Notes under the pieces: generated by a model
Database searches by the model: none
What the model was told of the DNA's origin: nothing
Seen by the model: only the letters and a program-made list of their open reading frames with translations
DNA from: Bacillus cereus G9842
GTDB lineage: Bacteria; Bacillota; Bacilli; Bacillales; Bacillaceae_G
Length of the DNA stretch: 64,000 nt
NCBI RefSeq assembly: GCF_000021305.1
Contig: NC_011772.1
Location: 329,501-393,500 of the forward strand
Direction of reading: 5' to 3'
Program-made: the position numbers and the translations under genes
In this document: positions 63,596 to 64,000 of the stretch, piece after piece
Position numbering within the stretch: position 1 is the stretch's first letter
Layout of the letters: each line of letters begins with the position of its first letter

Positions 63596-64000
63596 ATGAA
63601 AATTACGTCTTTTGATTTTTGGCAAAAGTTTGGGAAAGCTTTATTAGTTGTTGTAGCCGTAATGCCAGCAGCTGGTTTAATGATTTCCATCGGTAAGTTA
63701 ATTGGTATGTCTGCTGGGGATGTTAACGCAGTTCATACAATCGCTCGCGTAATGGAAGACATCGGTTGGGCAATCATTACAAATCTACACATCTTATTCG
63801 CAGTAGCAATTGGGGGATCTTGGGCGAAAGATCGCGCGGGTGGTGCATTTGCAGCGCTATTAGCATTCGTCTTAACAAACCGAATTACAGGAGCTATATT
63901 TGGGGTAAACGCTGAAATGTTAGCGGATTCAAAAGCGAAAGTTTCTTCAGTAATAGCGGGAGATTTAATTGTAAAAGATTACTTTACTTCTGTACTTGGT
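63596..64000 (+). CDS. PTS permease, glucose/alpha-glucoside family EIIC domain (cut by the window end)
   Basis: Only the first 135 codons are inside the window, open to the last base. The start MKITSFDFWQKFGKALLVVV and the following VMPAAGLMISIGKLIG, FAVAIGGSWAKDRAGGAFAALLAFVLTNR belong to the EIIC domain of the glucose superfamily (PtsG, MalX, glucoside types), with about three membrane helices seen. GGGGAGG precedes the ATG. It lies after malL and has cre-like sites, so an alpha-glucoside is the likely sugar. The EIIB part is outside the window. Confidence 0.85.
   Translation, partial: MKITSFDFWQKFGKALLVVVAVMPAAGLMISIGKLIGMSAGDVNAVHTIARVMEDIGWAIITNLHILFAVAIGGSWAKDRAGGAFAALLAFVLTNRITGAIFGVNAEMLADSKAKVSSVIAGDLIVKDYFTSVLG

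Overview
The window is a chromosomal segment of a Bacillus cereus-group bacterium (B. cereus / thuringiensis / anthracis type). The evidence is low GC, strong AGGAGG-type ribosome binding sites, two bcr1-type repeats typical of that group, and a gene order matching the region of the type strain that I recall around loci BC0355-BC0413 (gabT-gabR-gabD, N-succinyl amino acid racemase, ferredoxin-NADP reductase FNR1, Delta10 desaturase desB, arcABDC). I see no tRNA, rRNA, prophage, transposase or CRISPR array. The only clearly broken gene is a YgjP-type metallopeptidase at 16479-17186, with an in-frame TGA.

Layout. 1-7.6 kb: bcr1 repeat, lipid kinase dagK, a HAD phosphatase, the GABA shunt cluster gabT-gabR-gabD behind a sigma-54 promoter, an SMR pump whose start codon lies in a hairpin, and a lipoprotein. 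7.6-17.2 kb: M29 aminopeptidase, lipoprotein polysaccharide deacetylase, small membrane protein, lipoprotein, a guanine riboswitch with a NupC transporter, an rRNA methyltransferase, a tRNA dihydrouridine synthase, a DUF1456 protein and the broken peptidase. 17.2-23.5 kb: a GNAT acyltransferase, N-succinylamino acid racemase, regulator, NhaC antiporter and M20 amidohydrolase, bracketed by two copies of a 41-bp-period repeat. This looks like a D- to L-amino acid conversion regulon with a shared 24-bp operator candidate.

23.6-34.4 kb: a methyltransferase, peroxide-inducible ahpCF, a kinase-isomerase-aldolase cluster that fits 5-deoxyribose salvage (drdK-drdI-drdA) with a cre-like site, and a Fur-controlled hydroxamate siderophore importer divergent from a ferredoxin-NADP reductase. 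34.5-44 kb: small proteins, three CotB-like spore coat proteins with a sigma-K promoter, a homospermidine synthase-like protein, a sensor kinase, a PqqD-like orphan, a SAM riboswitch controlling a cyclase-family hydrolase, a twin P-loop ATPase and a nucleotidyltransferase.

44-64 kb: an AAHS-type MFS transporter, a Rieske/FAD oxidoreductase, desaturase desB, an amino acid ABC importer, a chemoreceptor, the complete arginine deiminase operon (argR, arcABDC, arcR), a membrane protein, an FAD-linked oxidase, and an oligo-1,6-glucosidase followed by a PTS permease cut by the window end. Both sugar genes have cre-like sites.

The least described parts are the two-promoter operator motif of the racemase locus, the SAM riboswitch on a cyclase-family hydrolase, the start-codon-sequestering hairpin of the SMR gene, and the stop codon in the YgjP-type gene. 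All functional statements are from sequence reading and recalled family knowledge; no search was run.
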